DNA from: Brucella thiophenivorans
GTDB taxonomy: Bacteria > Pseudomonadota > Alphaproteobacteria > Rhizobiales > Rhizobiaceae
Assembly (NCBI RefSeq): GCF_002252445.1
Contig: NZ_NNRJ01000065.1
Location: 1 to 51,726 of the forward strand
DNA: 51,726 bases
Reading direction: 5' to 3'
In this document: piece by piece, positions 1 through 8,526 of the stretch
How the letters are laid out: every line of letters begins with the position of its first letter
How positions within the stretch are numbered: the stretch's first letter is position 1
Notes under the pieces: model-generated
Databases searched by the model: none
What the model saw: the letters and a program-made list of their open reading frames with translations, nothing else
Told to the model about the DNA's origin: nothing
Program-made: the position numbers and the translations under genes

Positions 1-531
1 CACCAGCTTAGGATCACCGATAAGCGCCATTGCCGCCGACAGTCGCTGCAACTGTCCACCCGAAACCTGATGCGGATAGCGGTCACCGATTGTTTCGGGA
101 TTTGGCAAGGCCAGCGCCTTAAACAGTTCAATCGCCTTTCTACGCGCCTCATCCTTTGACATCAGCTTATGGATTTTGGTCACTTCGATGACCTGATCCA
201 TGATGCGATGCGCAGGATTGAAGGACGCGGCAGCACTTTGCGGCACATAGGACACTTCGGTACCACGCTTTTTTGAACGTTTGCGCTCGGAAAGCGTAAC
301 GATATTCTGTTTCGCAACGTCGATGCTGCCGCTAACGATCCGGCAACCCGGCCGCGTGTAGCCCATCAGCGTCAAAGCAATCGTCGTCTTGCCAGAACCG
401 CTTTCGCCGATAAGGGCAACGATTTCGCCTTCCGCAATTTCAAAGCTTACGTCACGAATAATTTCTACGGTGCGGCCTGAATCGGTCTTTGCATCAACAC
501 GCAGATTTTTGATCTCAACAAGATTGCTCAT
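1..531 (-). CDS. Dpp/Opp-type ABC transporter ATP-binding protein (partial, cut by window edge)
   Basis: This is the N-terminal 177 codons of a peptide/nickel/opine-type ABC ATPase, which powers the two permeases encoded just upstream. Walker A GESGSGKTT lies at residues 42-50, a Q-loop YVPQS near residue 96, and the ABC signature VSGGQLQR near residue 155. The ATG at 531 directly abuts the stop of the upstream permease, so the two are translationally linked. The rest lies beyond the left edge, so it is unknown whether this is a single ATPase (about 330 aa) or the fused two-domain form (about 600 aa). The family call is firm; the substrate is not known. Confidence 0.9.
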   Translation of the reverse strand, partial: MSNLVEIKNLRVDAKTDSGRTVEIIRDVSFEIAEGEIVALIGESGSGKTTIALTLMGYTRPGCRIVSGSIDVAKQNIVTLSERKRSKKRGTEVSYVPQSAAASFNPAHRIMDQVIEVTKIHKLMSKDEARRKAIELFKALALPNPETIGDRYPHQVSGGQLQRLSAAMALIGDPKLV

Positions 532-1389
532 TCATTCACTCCTGTCGCGGATCTTCTGCGGTAGATTATCGATCAGCAGATTGACGCTGATCGTGAGACT
601 TGCAATCGCGATAGACGGAAACACAACGGCAGGAGCTGCAAAGGACAGACCACCAATGTTTTCCTTTACCAAAGCACCCCAATCGGCAAATGGCGGCTGC
701 ACACCAAGACCAAGGAACGACATGCTCGACAGAAGCAGCACGATAAAGACAAAGCGAAGACCAAAGTCGGCCAGAACCGGGCCGATAATCCCCGGCAGAA
801 TCTCCGAACGAATAAGGTAACCGATCTTTTCACCCCGAGCGCGGGCGACCGTCACATAATCCATGGTGTTGATGTTAATCGCCAGTGCACGCGCAAAGCG
901 ATAGCTACCGGGCGTATAGATAACTGCCATGGTGATGATCAGGATCGGAATGGACGAGCCAACGCCCGCGACAATCACAAGTGCCAGAATCTTACTTGGA
1001 ATGGATGTTAAGGCATCGAGAAAGCGGCTAAGCGCTGAATCGAACCAACCGCCGATAACCGCTGCCATCATGCCGAGTGTTACACCGAAAAAGCAGGCGA
1101 GAACCACCGCCGCCAGCGAAATGCCAACGGTAAAGCGCGCGCCATAAATGATGCGCGAGAGCATATCGCGACCAAGATAATCTGTCCCCAGCGGGAACTG
1201 CGCACTCATCGGGCCGAAGAAGTCGAAGTCCACAATCTCGCCAATAGGATGCGGTGCAATCCACGGTGCAAATATCGCAACGAGCGCCCAGCCAAAGATA
1301 ATCAGGAAGGACACAGTGCCAACCAGATTAACCCGATATCCGAAGCGCGGAGACTTTGATTTTCGCTGACTTGAAACGGAAACGGTCAT
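532..1389 (-). CDS. Dpp/Opp-type ABC transporter permease (DppC-like)
   Basis: Inner-membrane permease of 285 aa. It has the OppC-type N-terminal helix (about residues 22-45), then the family hallmark LGTDYLGRDMLSR just before the core membrane domain, and an EAA-type coupling loop around VARARGEKIGYL that contacts the ATPase. About six hydrophobic segments are visible. It follows the DppB-like gene by 2 bases and is followed with no gap by the ATPase gene, so all belong to one minus-strand operon with the binding protein at 2522-4144. The substrate is probably an oligopeptide or a small amine/opine-like compound, inferred only from the family. Confidence 0.93.
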   Translation of the reverse strand: MTVSVSSQRKSKSPRFGYRVNLVGTVSFLIIFGWALVAIFAPWIAPHPIGEIVDFDFFGPMSAQFPLGTDYLGRDMLSRIIYGARFTVGISLAAVVLACFFGVTLGMMAAVIGGWFDSALSRFLDALTSIPSKILALVIVAGVGSSIPILIITMAVIYTPGSYRFARALAININTMDYVTVARARGEKIGYLIRSEILPGIIGPVLADFGLRFVFIVLLLSSMSFLGLGVQPPFADWGALVKENIGGLSFAAPAVVFPSIAIASLTISVNLLIDNLPQKIRDRSE

Positions 1390-1391
1390 GA

Positions 1392-2342
1392 TTATCGCAG
1401 CCTCGGGTTGGAAACGATGGCGATAATGTCCGCTATCGTAATGAGCAGGAGATAGCCAAAGCAGAAGATCATCGCGCAGGTCTGGATCAGAGGAAGATCG
1501 CGCGTTGCAACCGCATCAAGCATCAGCTTGGCTATGCCGGGATAATTGAAGATGGTTTCGACAATGATGACACCGCCCAGCAGATAGGACAATGAAAGTG
1601 CTACCGCATTGACGATTGGTCCAAGCGCATTTGGCAATGCATGAACCATCACCATGCGCGAGCGCGATGCGCCTTTGAGAAGCGCCATTTCAACATAAGG
1701 TGTGTTGAGCGTTTCAAGTACGGCTGCACGTGTCATGCGGATCATCTGTGCTGAAATCACAAAACTCAAAGTAATAACCGGCATCGCAAAAACCTTGAGA
1801 AGCCCCCAGAACGATGTCACCTCATTGGCCATCGACAGTGCTGGTAACCAGCCAAGATAAACAGCAAACACGATCACGGCGATGGTCGCGACCATGAATT
1901 CAGGCACCGAAATGACCGAGATTGTGATGATGGAAACAACCCGGTCATAGATCGTGCCGCGCATGATGGCGGCAGTGATACCGAGAAACAATGCAATCGG
2001 AACCGAAATCGCCGCCGTCACACCGGCAAGCTTCAACGAATTAACGAGCCGGTTACCAATGAGATCAGAAATCGGCACATTATTGGCATAGGATACACCA
2101 AGATCGCCGGTCAAAAGATTTCCCAGCCAATAAAGAAAGCGCAAGAACGCTGGCTGATCGAGGTTCATGGCGTGACGAAGTCCGGCAACAGCCTCCGGTG
2201 TAGCTGCCTGCCCCAGAAGAATTTCAGCCACATCACCAGGAAGCATCGCTGTTGCAAAGAAAATAGTGAACGCAACAATGAGCAGCGTAAAGAATGCAAC
2301 GACGAGGCGTTTAGCGAGTGGTTTGACGATGACAGATTTCAT
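1392..2342 (-). CDS. Dpp/Opp-type ABC transporter permease (DppB-like)
   Basis: Inner-membrane permease of 316 aa, the usual DppB length. It has an N-terminal helix (about residues 12-34), the conserved periplasmic LPGDVAEILLG stretch, a TGDLGVSYANNVPI segment typical of DppB/OppB, and a core of five further hydrophobic helices with the coupling loop near MALLKGASRSRM. It pairs with the DppC-like permease that follows 2 bases later. It lies 179 bases downstream of the binding-protein gene, and that spacer holds a strong stem-loop, so its expression may be lower than that of the binding protein. Confidence 0.93.
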   Translation of the reverse strand: MKSVIVKPLAKRLVVAFFTLLIVAFTIFFATAMLPGDVAEILLGQAATPEAVAGLRHAMNLDQPAFLRFLYWLGNLLTGDLGVSYANNVPISDLIGNRLVNSLKLAGVTAAISVPIALFLGITAAIMRGTIYDRVVSIITISVISVPEFMVATIAVIVFAVYLGWLPALSMANEVTSFWGLLKVFAMPVITLSFVISAQMIRMTRAAVLETLNTPYVEMALLKGASRSRMVMVHALPNALGPIVNAVALSLSYLLGGVIIVETIFNYPGIAKLMLDAVATRDLPLIQTCAMIFCFGYLLLITIADIIAIVSNPRLR

Positions 2343-2384
2343 GACAAACCTCGAATATTCAAATTAAATGTGTCAACATCAAAC

Positions 2385-2413
2385 GTCGGCAACATAAATC
2401 TTATGTTGCCGAC
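2385..2413 (-). terminator. Intercistronic stem-loop after the binding-protein gene
   Basis: A perfect 13-bp inverted repeat (GTCGGCAACATAA / TTATGTTGCCGAC) with a 3-base loop sits between the binding-protein gene and the DppB-like permease of the same operon. There is no run of U after the stem on the minus strand, so it is more likely an mRNA 3'-end stabiliser or partial attenuator than a full terminator. Confidence 0.6.
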
Positions 2414-2521
2414 CAACACGACACCAGATGAGAATTAGATATCTACTGGCTCTGATGAAGTGTTCCCGATTTGGTTTGAAACTGAAGGGCGTTATAAGTC
2501 CGAGCAGCTATCTCTCAGGCC

Positions 2522-4144
2522 TCAAGCTTCATCTAACCAGATGTACTCAGCAAACGAATTACCCATCAAATTTCCACTCGGCATCGGGCGGATACCTTTG
2601 ACCTTTGAATTGTGCGCATCAAGGCCTTCGTAGAAACTAGGAATAATTGTTCCGGCTTTAGTGCTGATTATGCCCTGCAATTCGCCGTAAATATCCATGC
2701 GCTTGGCGTCATCCGTAATGCCTCGTGCTTCAGTTAGCAAGGCATCGAATTTCTCATCTTTAAACTTACTCTCATTCCATGCCGCGTCCGATTTATAGAA
2801 CTGCGAAAACATTGCATCAGGCGTAGGACGTGGATTGATATTCCCAAAACATATTGGCGCTTTATTCCAGTAATTTGACCAATAACCATCCGAAGGCACG
2901 CGCTGAACATCAAGCGTAAGACCAATCTGACTGGCGGCTTGTTGCAATACCATAGCTATTTCTACAGATTGTTGTGCCGCAGTCGAAGCTACAATTGGGA
3001 TGGCCTTGCCAATAAGTCCAGCGTCAGCAAGAAGCGATTTTGCTTTTTCAGGATCGTAGGCAGTAGGCATCAAGTCCTTGCGATAAAAGCGGCTTGATGG
3101 GGAAATTGGTTGATCGTTGCCCGCTTGCCCAAAACCGCGAAATACCGCCTTATTGATAAGGTCGCGATTGACAAGGTGCTTCATTGCCTGGACAAAATTG
3201 AAGTTTACGCCAGGATCCTGATCAAGACGAATGATAAGGTTTGTATACTGCCCTGCGACCGTACGAAGAAGTTGATGCCCTGCACCGGTTACTTGTGTCG
3301 TCGCACGCGGATTTACATTGGCGATAATGTCCACATCGCCAGCGAGCAATGCATTGAGGCGTGCAGTTTCATCCTGAATTGCGAAAATTTCAATCTGGTC
3401 AACATAAGGACCGCTGCCTTGCTTCCAGTAATTCTCGTTAGCGACCATAAGCGAGCGGGTGCCGGGACTAAACTCTGTTAACTTAAACGCACCGGTGCCA
3501 ATACCCTTGTTGAAATTATCAGTGCCATTTTTTACGATCAAGAATGCCGTGGTTCCCAAAAGCGCAGGTAGATCGGCGTTCGGCGCATTTAATTCGATTG
3601 TAACTTCGTAGTCGCTGGTCTTTGTTATCGACTTTATCTGGTCAACAACAGATTTCCCGCTTGACGCAGTTGCAGGGTCTTTATGCCGCTGCAATGAAAA
3701 CACAACATCGTCGGCGGTGAAATCTGAGCCATCGTGGAATGTCGCACCCTTACGTAATTTGATAACCCACTTCTTAGCGTCATTCGTTTCAAAAGATTCA
3801 GCGAGTTCCATTTGTGGCGTTAGTGTATCATCAAGACGTGTAAGCCCACTATAGAGACTGTTTACACGGATATAATCAATGTTAAAGATAGCGCGAGCCG
3901 GATCAAGCGTATCAGCTGTACTGCTGGCATAAGTCGCGACGCGAACCTTACCACCCTTTTTAGGTGTTTGAGCATATGCACGCGTGGCGTTCGTCACTAT
4001 CGAACCTGCAGCCGTCGCAGCCAAACCTGACGCGAGAAGCATTTTCAGAACATCGCGACGAGATGCTCCCGAACGTAAATCTTGATCAAGTTTGATCTTA
4101 TCATTTACACTTAAATTCTCATAAGACGTTTCAAATTTCGACAT
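2522..4144 (-). CDS. ABC transporter periplasmic substrate-binding protein (family 5, DppA/OppA-like)
   Basis: A 540-aa family-5 solute-binding protein that captures the substrate in the periplasm and delivers it to the permeases encoded downstream. The N-terminus has a twin-arginine export signal: SRRDVLK at about residues 29-35, then a hydrophobic stretch ending TRAYA near residue 58. The mature part begins with KKGGKVRVATYAS and contains the family segment WVIKLRKGATFHDGSDFTADDVVFSLQR. The ATG at 4144 has a GAGAGGG ribosome site. It starts 32 bases after the flavoprotein gene stops, so the two are co-transcribed. The ligand is unknown; the neighbour suggests an N-methylated or unsaturated compound, which is inference. 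Confidence 0.93.
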   Translation of the reverse strand: MSKFETSYENLSVNDKIKLDQDLRSGASRRDVLKMLLASGLAATAAGSIVTNATRAYAQTPKKGGKVRVATYASSTADTLDPARAIFNIDYIRVNSLYSGLTRLDDTLTPQMELAESFETNDAKKWVIKLRKGATFHDGSDFTADDVVFSLQRHKDPATASSGKSVVDQIKSITKTSDYEVTIELNAPNADLPALLGTTAFLIVKNGTDNFNKGIGTGAFKLTEFSPGTRSLMVANENYWKQGSGPYVDQIEIFAIQDETARLNALLAGDVDIIANVNPRATTQVTGAGHQLLRTVAGQYTNLIIRLDQDPGVNFNFVQAMKHLVNRDLINKAVFRGFGQAGNDQPISPSSRFYRKDLMPTAYDPEKAKSLLADAGLIGKAIPIVASTAAQQSVEIAMVLQQAASQIGLTLDVQRVPSDGYWSNYWNKAPICFGNINPRPTPDAMFSQFYKSDAAWNESKFKDEKFDALLTEARGITDDAKRMDIYGELQGIISTKAGTIIPSFYEGLDAHNSKVKGIRPMPSGNLMGNSFAEYIWLDEA

Positions 4145-4176
4145 ATCTAATTCACCCTCTCTTTTTGTTTTGAAGT

Positions 4177-6219
4177 TTATAGCGAGACGCTAAGCCGAAA
4201 TGCATCCTGAATTGCAGAATATATATCTCGGCTGGAAATAGCGTCGCCAATGCGGTGTATTTCGAAAGCATCTTTCGACAAAATGGCATTGGCGTTTGCC
4301 GCTACGACACTGTCGAAATGCGTCTCACCGAGGTTTGATGCCTGATCTCTTAACGCCATGAACATATCAGCCAGAGGTAGCGTGCCATTATCGACCACAA
4401 TCTGCTTCGCATCACGGGTTGTCAGTTCATCTGTGAGTTCATTCTGGAAATGAGCGCGCAAACCATTATCTTTTCGCTCAACTTTGATAAGTCGAACATC
4501 GACGGTTCTCGGAATGTTGAGCTCAGCGAACTTCTTACGATAGCCAGACTTGTCGGTATATGACATTTCAAACGCGAGCATTTCATCAAGCATAGCGTAA
4601 TGAATCTTCTTGCCTTTAGAGACAAGGTTGAGTGCGCAGGACGCGGGGGCCTGGCGTCCCGTTCCATCATAAATCAATATATCATCAGCGGCAGGTACTG
4701 CCGAGGTCAGGATATCCCATAAACTGGTGCAGAGATCGCCACCTTCAATAAATTCGGTGTCGGGAATGCCACCCGTTGCTACGATAATCACGTCTGGATT
4801 TTCGCTAAGCACATCACTTTCTTCGACATAGGAATTAAGACGTACATCAACACCAAGACGATCAAGTTCCTCAGTACGCCAATCAACAATACCAAGGAGA
4901 TCGCGGCGCTCATGTGCCGCTGCCGCAATTCGTATCTGGCCACCCAACTCAGAAGCTGCCTCAAAAAGCACAACCTCATGGCCGCGTTCCGCACAGACTC
5001 GCGCTGCTTCTAAGCCTGCGGGCCCACCACCGATAATAACCACCTTCTTAATTATTTCCGCTTTGACTAATTCGTGCGGCAAAATGGTTTCGCGTCCGCT
5101 CGACGGGTTATGCACACAGTGCACCTTTTTATAAAGGCAGTAAGATGCGCCAACACACGGACGAATACGGTCTTCTTCTCCCCTCAGAATTTTGTTCACA
5201 ATTTGCGGGTCCGCTATGTGCGCACGCGTCATTCCAATGAGGTCGACAATGTTCTCGCGTATGGCATGCCGGGCTGTCGCTACATCACGGACACCTGCCG
5301 CATGTATAAGTGGCAATTTTACCGCGCCGCGAAATGCTTCCACTTCTTTCAAAAATGGAGCGCTTTTTTGAAAGAGACCGGGCATATTGTGTTCAGATAA
5401 AAAGAGATCGGAGTCCATACGGCCATAAACACTATTGAAGTAATCAATTTGGCCTTCTTCTTCGAAAATTTCGGCAATCTTCGCGCAATCTTCTGCAGTC
5501 AGGCCGCCTGCACCGCCTTCGTCGATAACAAGTCTTATACCAACAATAAAATCGTCACCCACAGCTTCCCGGATTGCCTCGTGAACCATAATGCCAAAAC
5601 GGGCTCTGTTGCGCAAAGAGCCGCCAAAATCATCAGAACGCGTATTCGTGAGAGGCGAAAGAAACTGACCAATCAGATGGCCGCCAGTTACGGTTTCAAT
5701 TCCATCAAGTCCTGAATCACGGCAACGGCGAGCGGCTTCCGCATAATCCGCAATTATCCGCTTGATGTCGTATTGATCCATTTCTCGCGGAAAATTGCGG
5801 TTTCGCGTTTCGCGAATACGTGATGGTGCTACGACAGGCAACCAAGCGCTCGTGAAAGCCGTAGCGCGTCGGCCCAAGTGTGAAACCTGAGACATGATTG
5901 CGCAGCCGTGTTTATGAATTCTCTCGGCCATTGCTGTCAGATGAGGGATGATAATGTCAGAATGTACGTTGAGCTGACCACCACCCCAACTGGAATCACG
6001 TGAGGACATAGCGGAGCCGCCGATCATTGTCATCGCAACTCCGCCTTTTGCCTTCTCTTCATGATAGCGCTGATAGCGCTCAAGAGGCATTCCTCCATCA
6101 TCCATCATGGATGCGTGTGACGTGCTGATGATACGGTTTTTCAAAACCAGATTTTTTAATCGGAAAGGCTGCAACAGCGGATCGCGGTTTATCACGGCGT
6201 CCTGGGACAGTTCAGTCAT
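4177..6219 (-). CDS. Old-Yellow-Enzyme/FadH-type FMN and NAD(P) oxidoreductase
   Basis: About 680 aa with two domains. An N-terminal OYE-type TIM barrel (DPLLQPFRLKNLVLKNRI, then a substrate loop with SHLGRR) is followed by a C-terminal dinucleotide-binding domain (VVIIGGGPAGLEAAR). Relatives include 2,4-dienoyl-CoA reductase, trimethylamine dehydrogenase and the demethylases of dimethylglycine and N-methylproline. In the cluster region Cys355, Cys361 and Cys368 are present, but position 358, usually Cys, is Ala (CVGASYC), and the last spacing is short. The ATG at 6219 is chosen because family similarity starts soon after; a TTG at 6294 would add 25 unmatched residues. It heads the transporter operon and is divergent from a LysR gene, so LysR control is likely. 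The exact reaction is unknown. Confidence 0.88.
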   Translation of the reverse strand: MTELSQDAVINRDPLLQPFRLKNLVLKNRIISTSHASMMDDGGMPLERYQRYHEEKAKGGVAMTMIGGSAMSSRDSSWGGGQLNVHSDIIIPHLTAMAERIHKHGCAIMSQVSHLGRRATAFTSAWLPVVAPSRIRETRNRNFPREMDQYDIKRIIADYAEAARRCRDSGLDGIETVTGGHLIGQFLSPLTNTRSDDFGGSLRNRARFGIMVHEAIREAVGDDFIVGIRLVIDEGGAGGLTAEDCAKIAEIFEEEGQIDYFNSVYGRMDSDLFLSEHNMPGLFQKSAPFLKEVEAFRGAVKLPLIHAAGVRDVATARHAIRENIVDLIGMTRAHIADPQIVNKILRGEEDRIRPCVGASYCLYKKVHCVHNPSSGRETILPHELVKAEIIKKVVIIGGGPAGLEAARVCAERGHEVVLFEAASELGGQIRIAAAAHERRDLLGIVDWRTEELDRLGVDVRLNSYVEESDVLSENPDVIIVATGGIPDTEFIEGGDLCTSLWDILTSAVPAADDILIYDGTGRQAPASCALNLVSKGKKIHYAMLDEMLAFEMSYTDKSGYRKKFAELNIPRTVDVRLIKVERKDNGLRAHFQNELTDELTTRDAKQIVVDNGTLPLADMFMALRDQASNLGETHFDSVVAANANAILSKDAFEIHRIGDAISSRDIYSAIQDAFRLSVSL

Positions 6220-6316
6220 CGACACGACACTCACGGACTTGCTCCATTCAAATTCAGTAGCAACTCCGAACTGCATTCTGATTATGACAATCAAACATGC
6301 CAGTTTTGGGTGAGTA

Positions 6317-6326
6317 CCCTATAGGG
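6317..6326. promoter_or_regulatory. Candidate operator between the OYE and LysR genes
   Basis: A perfect 10-bp palindrome, CCCTATAGGG, lies in the divergent intergenic region, about 60 bases before the LysR start and about 100 bases before the OYE start. LysR regulators usually bind a dyad in such a position. Assignment to this regulator is inference. Confidence 0.3.
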
Positions 6327-6387
6327 AGCCTGCCTAGCTCTATTCTCAATGAAAATTTAATGTTGTGTAGCTTGAAAAAACGTATTC

Positions 6388-7329
6388 ATGATATACGCTG
6401 AGCGCATGACAGAAATTCTATCTCGTATGATCCCATCACCTCGCGCACTGCTCGTATTTGAAGCTGCGGCCAGACATGGAAGCTTCACAGGCGCCGCCGT
6501 CGAATTTAACGTTACCCAACCATCCATAAGCAGAATTATTGCGCAATTAGAGGATGAGTTAGGTTTTCAGCTTTTTGAGCGCCACTCCAAAGGATTGATC
6601 GTCACACGTGAAGGGCAACTCTTAGTTGCTTCTGTGCGTGAGAACATGACATCTATGGGTAATGTTATTAAAAGAATTAAGGAAAATGCAGGTAAACGAT
6701 CTGTAACAATGTCGATGTCCAGCTCGTTCGCAACCCACTGGCTTATTCCAAGGCTCGGTGACTTTAACGAGGCTTTTCCCAACGTCGATTTAAGGTTTGA
6801 GCTTGCTTCAGGAATGATGCGAGAGATCACAAATGACGTCGACATAGCCACCCGTATCGTCGAAGATAATGATCCCCGTTATGCGATATGGGATTTTGCG
6901 CCAGAAATCATCATGCCTGTTTGCAGCCCGCAATATTTAGCACGGTGCGGCGCTGTGGATGATATAGCCTCTCTGTCACAACAAGTGTTTTTGCATTTAA
7001 TCGACCATAAACGAGACCAGTGGTCTCCCTTCCTAAGTGAAACCGTTCTCAATACCGGCGAAGTCGGGACGTGGAACCAGTTTTCTGACTATGCAGTGAT
7101 TTTGCAGGCCGCAACTCAAGGCAAAGGCGTTGCTCTGGGCTGGATCAGCGTAATTGCAAGCGCCCTTAACGAAAAAATGCTTGTTGCTGCCTCAAGTAAA
7201 CCACTTAAGACTGGGCGAATGCACCGTCTTATCGTTCCTAAACACAAAGCAAGTTCTGCCATGATCTTGGATATATGCGACTGGCTTCAACTAAAGATGG
7301 CTGAAGATTTGGCTAAAATAAGTTTATAG
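6388..7329 (+). CDS. LysR family transcriptional regulator (GcvA-like)
   Basis: A 313-aa LysR-type regulator. The N-terminal winged helix-turn-helix spans about residues 14-75 (ALLVFEAAARHGSFTGAA, then VTQPSISRIIAQLE), followed by a periplasmic-binding-protein-like effector domain of about 200 residues. The pattern of RALLVFEAAARHGSF and the C-terminal layout resemble the GcvA subgroup. A second ATG at 6406 is an equally possible start; neither has a strong ribosome site. It is transcribed away from the OYE-Dpp operon across a 168-base region holding a palindrome. It therefore most likely controls that operon in response to its substrate or product, and its own expression too. Confidence 0.92.
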   Translation: MIYAERMTEILSRMIPSPRALLVFEAAARHGSFTGAAVEFNVTQPSISRIIAQLEDELGFQLFERHSKGLIVTREGQLLVASVRENMTSMGNVIKRIKENAGKRSVTMSMSSSFATHWLIPRLGDFNEAFPNVDLRFELASGMMREITNDVDIATRIVEDNDPRYAIWDFAPEIIMPVCSPQYLARCGAVDDIASLSQQVFLHLIDHKRDQWSPFLSETVLNTGEVGTWNQFSDYAVILQAATQGKGVALGWISVIASALNEKMLVAASSKPLKTGRMHRLIVPKHKASSAMILDICDWLQLKMAEDLAKISL

Positions 7330-7643
7330 TATTCTCTGCAATATCGTGTGGCTACGTGTCTCGTAGTGCCTATGCAGAAACTAATAGAATGCTTCCTATT
7401 ACATTTCAGCCAATATAATACAAAGCCAATTGCCATAGCCAGAAACCCGCCCTTCTTGGTAAAGACTTCGGGCGAAGGTTTCAGAGTGCCAGTCAGAAAT
7501 TCGCGACTAGTACTAACCGTTTTCAGATGTCTGTTGGTTAATCGTTGCGACAAAGCACAATGAATGTGTATGAACAGCTCAATCGTGTCTTTTGGATTAC
7601 CCAACCGTCGGCCGTGTGAGGAACTTTTACAACTTGGCTAAAA
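7330..7643. other. Gene-free spacer
   Basis: I see no convincing gene here. Open frames on both strands lack family features. A small CTTCG/CGAAG hairpin near 7468-7479 is too weak to call. The segment separates the LysR gene from the sucrase/ferredoxin-like gene and must hold the promoter of the latter. Confidence 0.4.
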
Positions 7644-8519
7644 ATGAGTTCTCATAAATTTTGTCGCGACGTCTGTCTGGAACGTGGTGAGCCTATGCTG
7701 GGGGCTGGTGGGACCGCGCCACGTTACGCGCTCCTCCATTGGCCCCGACGCCACTGGCGTGTTCCAAGAACGAATGCGTTTGACATGTCCAAAGCACTTT
7801 CTCAGGCAATGATGACTGCCAATCAGGCTGGTATCCATGTGGCTCTCGTAGAGGGAGATGAGATCGCTCTCTCATGCGACAACATTATTTTAAGAATAGC
7901 CACGACTGACATCCTAACCGAGCAATTGCTGGTTCTGGCATCGGGAGGTAAACTCTGCGGAGAGCGCGATGAGCGCATTACCATCCTGTGCTGTACAGAT
8001 GGAAAGCAGGATCCCTGCTGCGCACGTTATGGCTTTGCTACCTGGAAAGCGCTGCGTGATCAGGCAGACCCGACAGTTTTCCGGGTTCTACAGTCAACGC
8101 ACATCGGCGGATGTCGCTTTGCCGCGTCGCTGCTCGTTTTACCACAGCGCGCCAGATATGGCCGTCTCGAACCAAAAGACGTTTCCGATTTCCTGTCATG
8201 CCTTAGCAAAGGCGTTCCATTCCTGCCTGCTTACAGAGGCAATCCTGAACTCGACGCCTTTGAACAGGTCGCCGAGCACGCCGCGCTTTCATTTTGGAAT
8301 GAGATTGGACCACAGGAGAAAGTTGTTCTTGAGCGCAAAGCAGGGAACACGAATGAAGTTGAAGCTGAGATTATTGCCTCAACTCAATCTCAACAGTTGC
8401 TGATCAAATTGAGGCTGGATCAGTTTGACGTCAATACACGCTGCAGCACGCTAGAGCCAGACGGCAATAGGGATCAGGTTGAACGCTGGAGTGCAGTTTC
8501 AATTACGCCGTTGACCTGA
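7644..8519 (+). CDS. Sucrase/ferredoxin-like (Apd1-type) Fe-S protein
   Basis: A 291-aa protein of the sucrase/ferredoxin-like family, which has a thioredoxin-like fold and binds a [2Fe-2S] cluster; the name is historical and no sucrase activity is implied. The family pattern C-T-x-G-x3-D-x-C-C-A appears as CCTDGKQDPCCA (residues 116-127), and the H-x-G-G-x-R-F-A pattern as HIGGCRFA from His153, followed by LLVLPQRARYGRL. The residue four after His153, which is His in yeast Apd1-type proteins, is Cys157. The stop lies 7 bases from the convergent siderophore-binding-protein gene. Members often sit beside siderophore uptake genes, so a role in reducing ferric siderophore in the cytoplasm is a reasonable inference, not shown. 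Confidence 0.8.
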   Translation: MSSHKFCRDVCLERGEPMLGAGGTAPRYALLHWPRRHWRVPRTNAFDMSKALSQAMMTANQAGIHVALVEGDEIALSCDNIILRIATTDILTEQLLVLASGGKLCGERDERITILCCTDGKQDPCCARYGFATWKALRDQADPTVFRVLQSTHIGGCRFAASLLVLPQRARYGRLEPKDVSDFLSCLSKGVPFLPAYRGNPELDAFEQVAEHAALSFWNEIGPQEKVVLERKAGNTNEVEAEIIASTQSQQLLIKLRLDQFDVNTRCSTLEPDGNRDQVERWSAVSITPLT

Positions 8520-8526
8520 CAACCTA

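Noticed and set aside
7287..7604. A 105-codon open frame on the minus strand in the spacer after the LysR gene
   Set aside because: It runs into the LysR gene, lacks recognisable features and has no ribosome site.
7644..8519. Sucrase (sugar hydrolase) function suggested by the family name
   Set aside because: The residues seen are those of a thioredoxin-like [2Fe-2S] protein; no glycosidase features are present.
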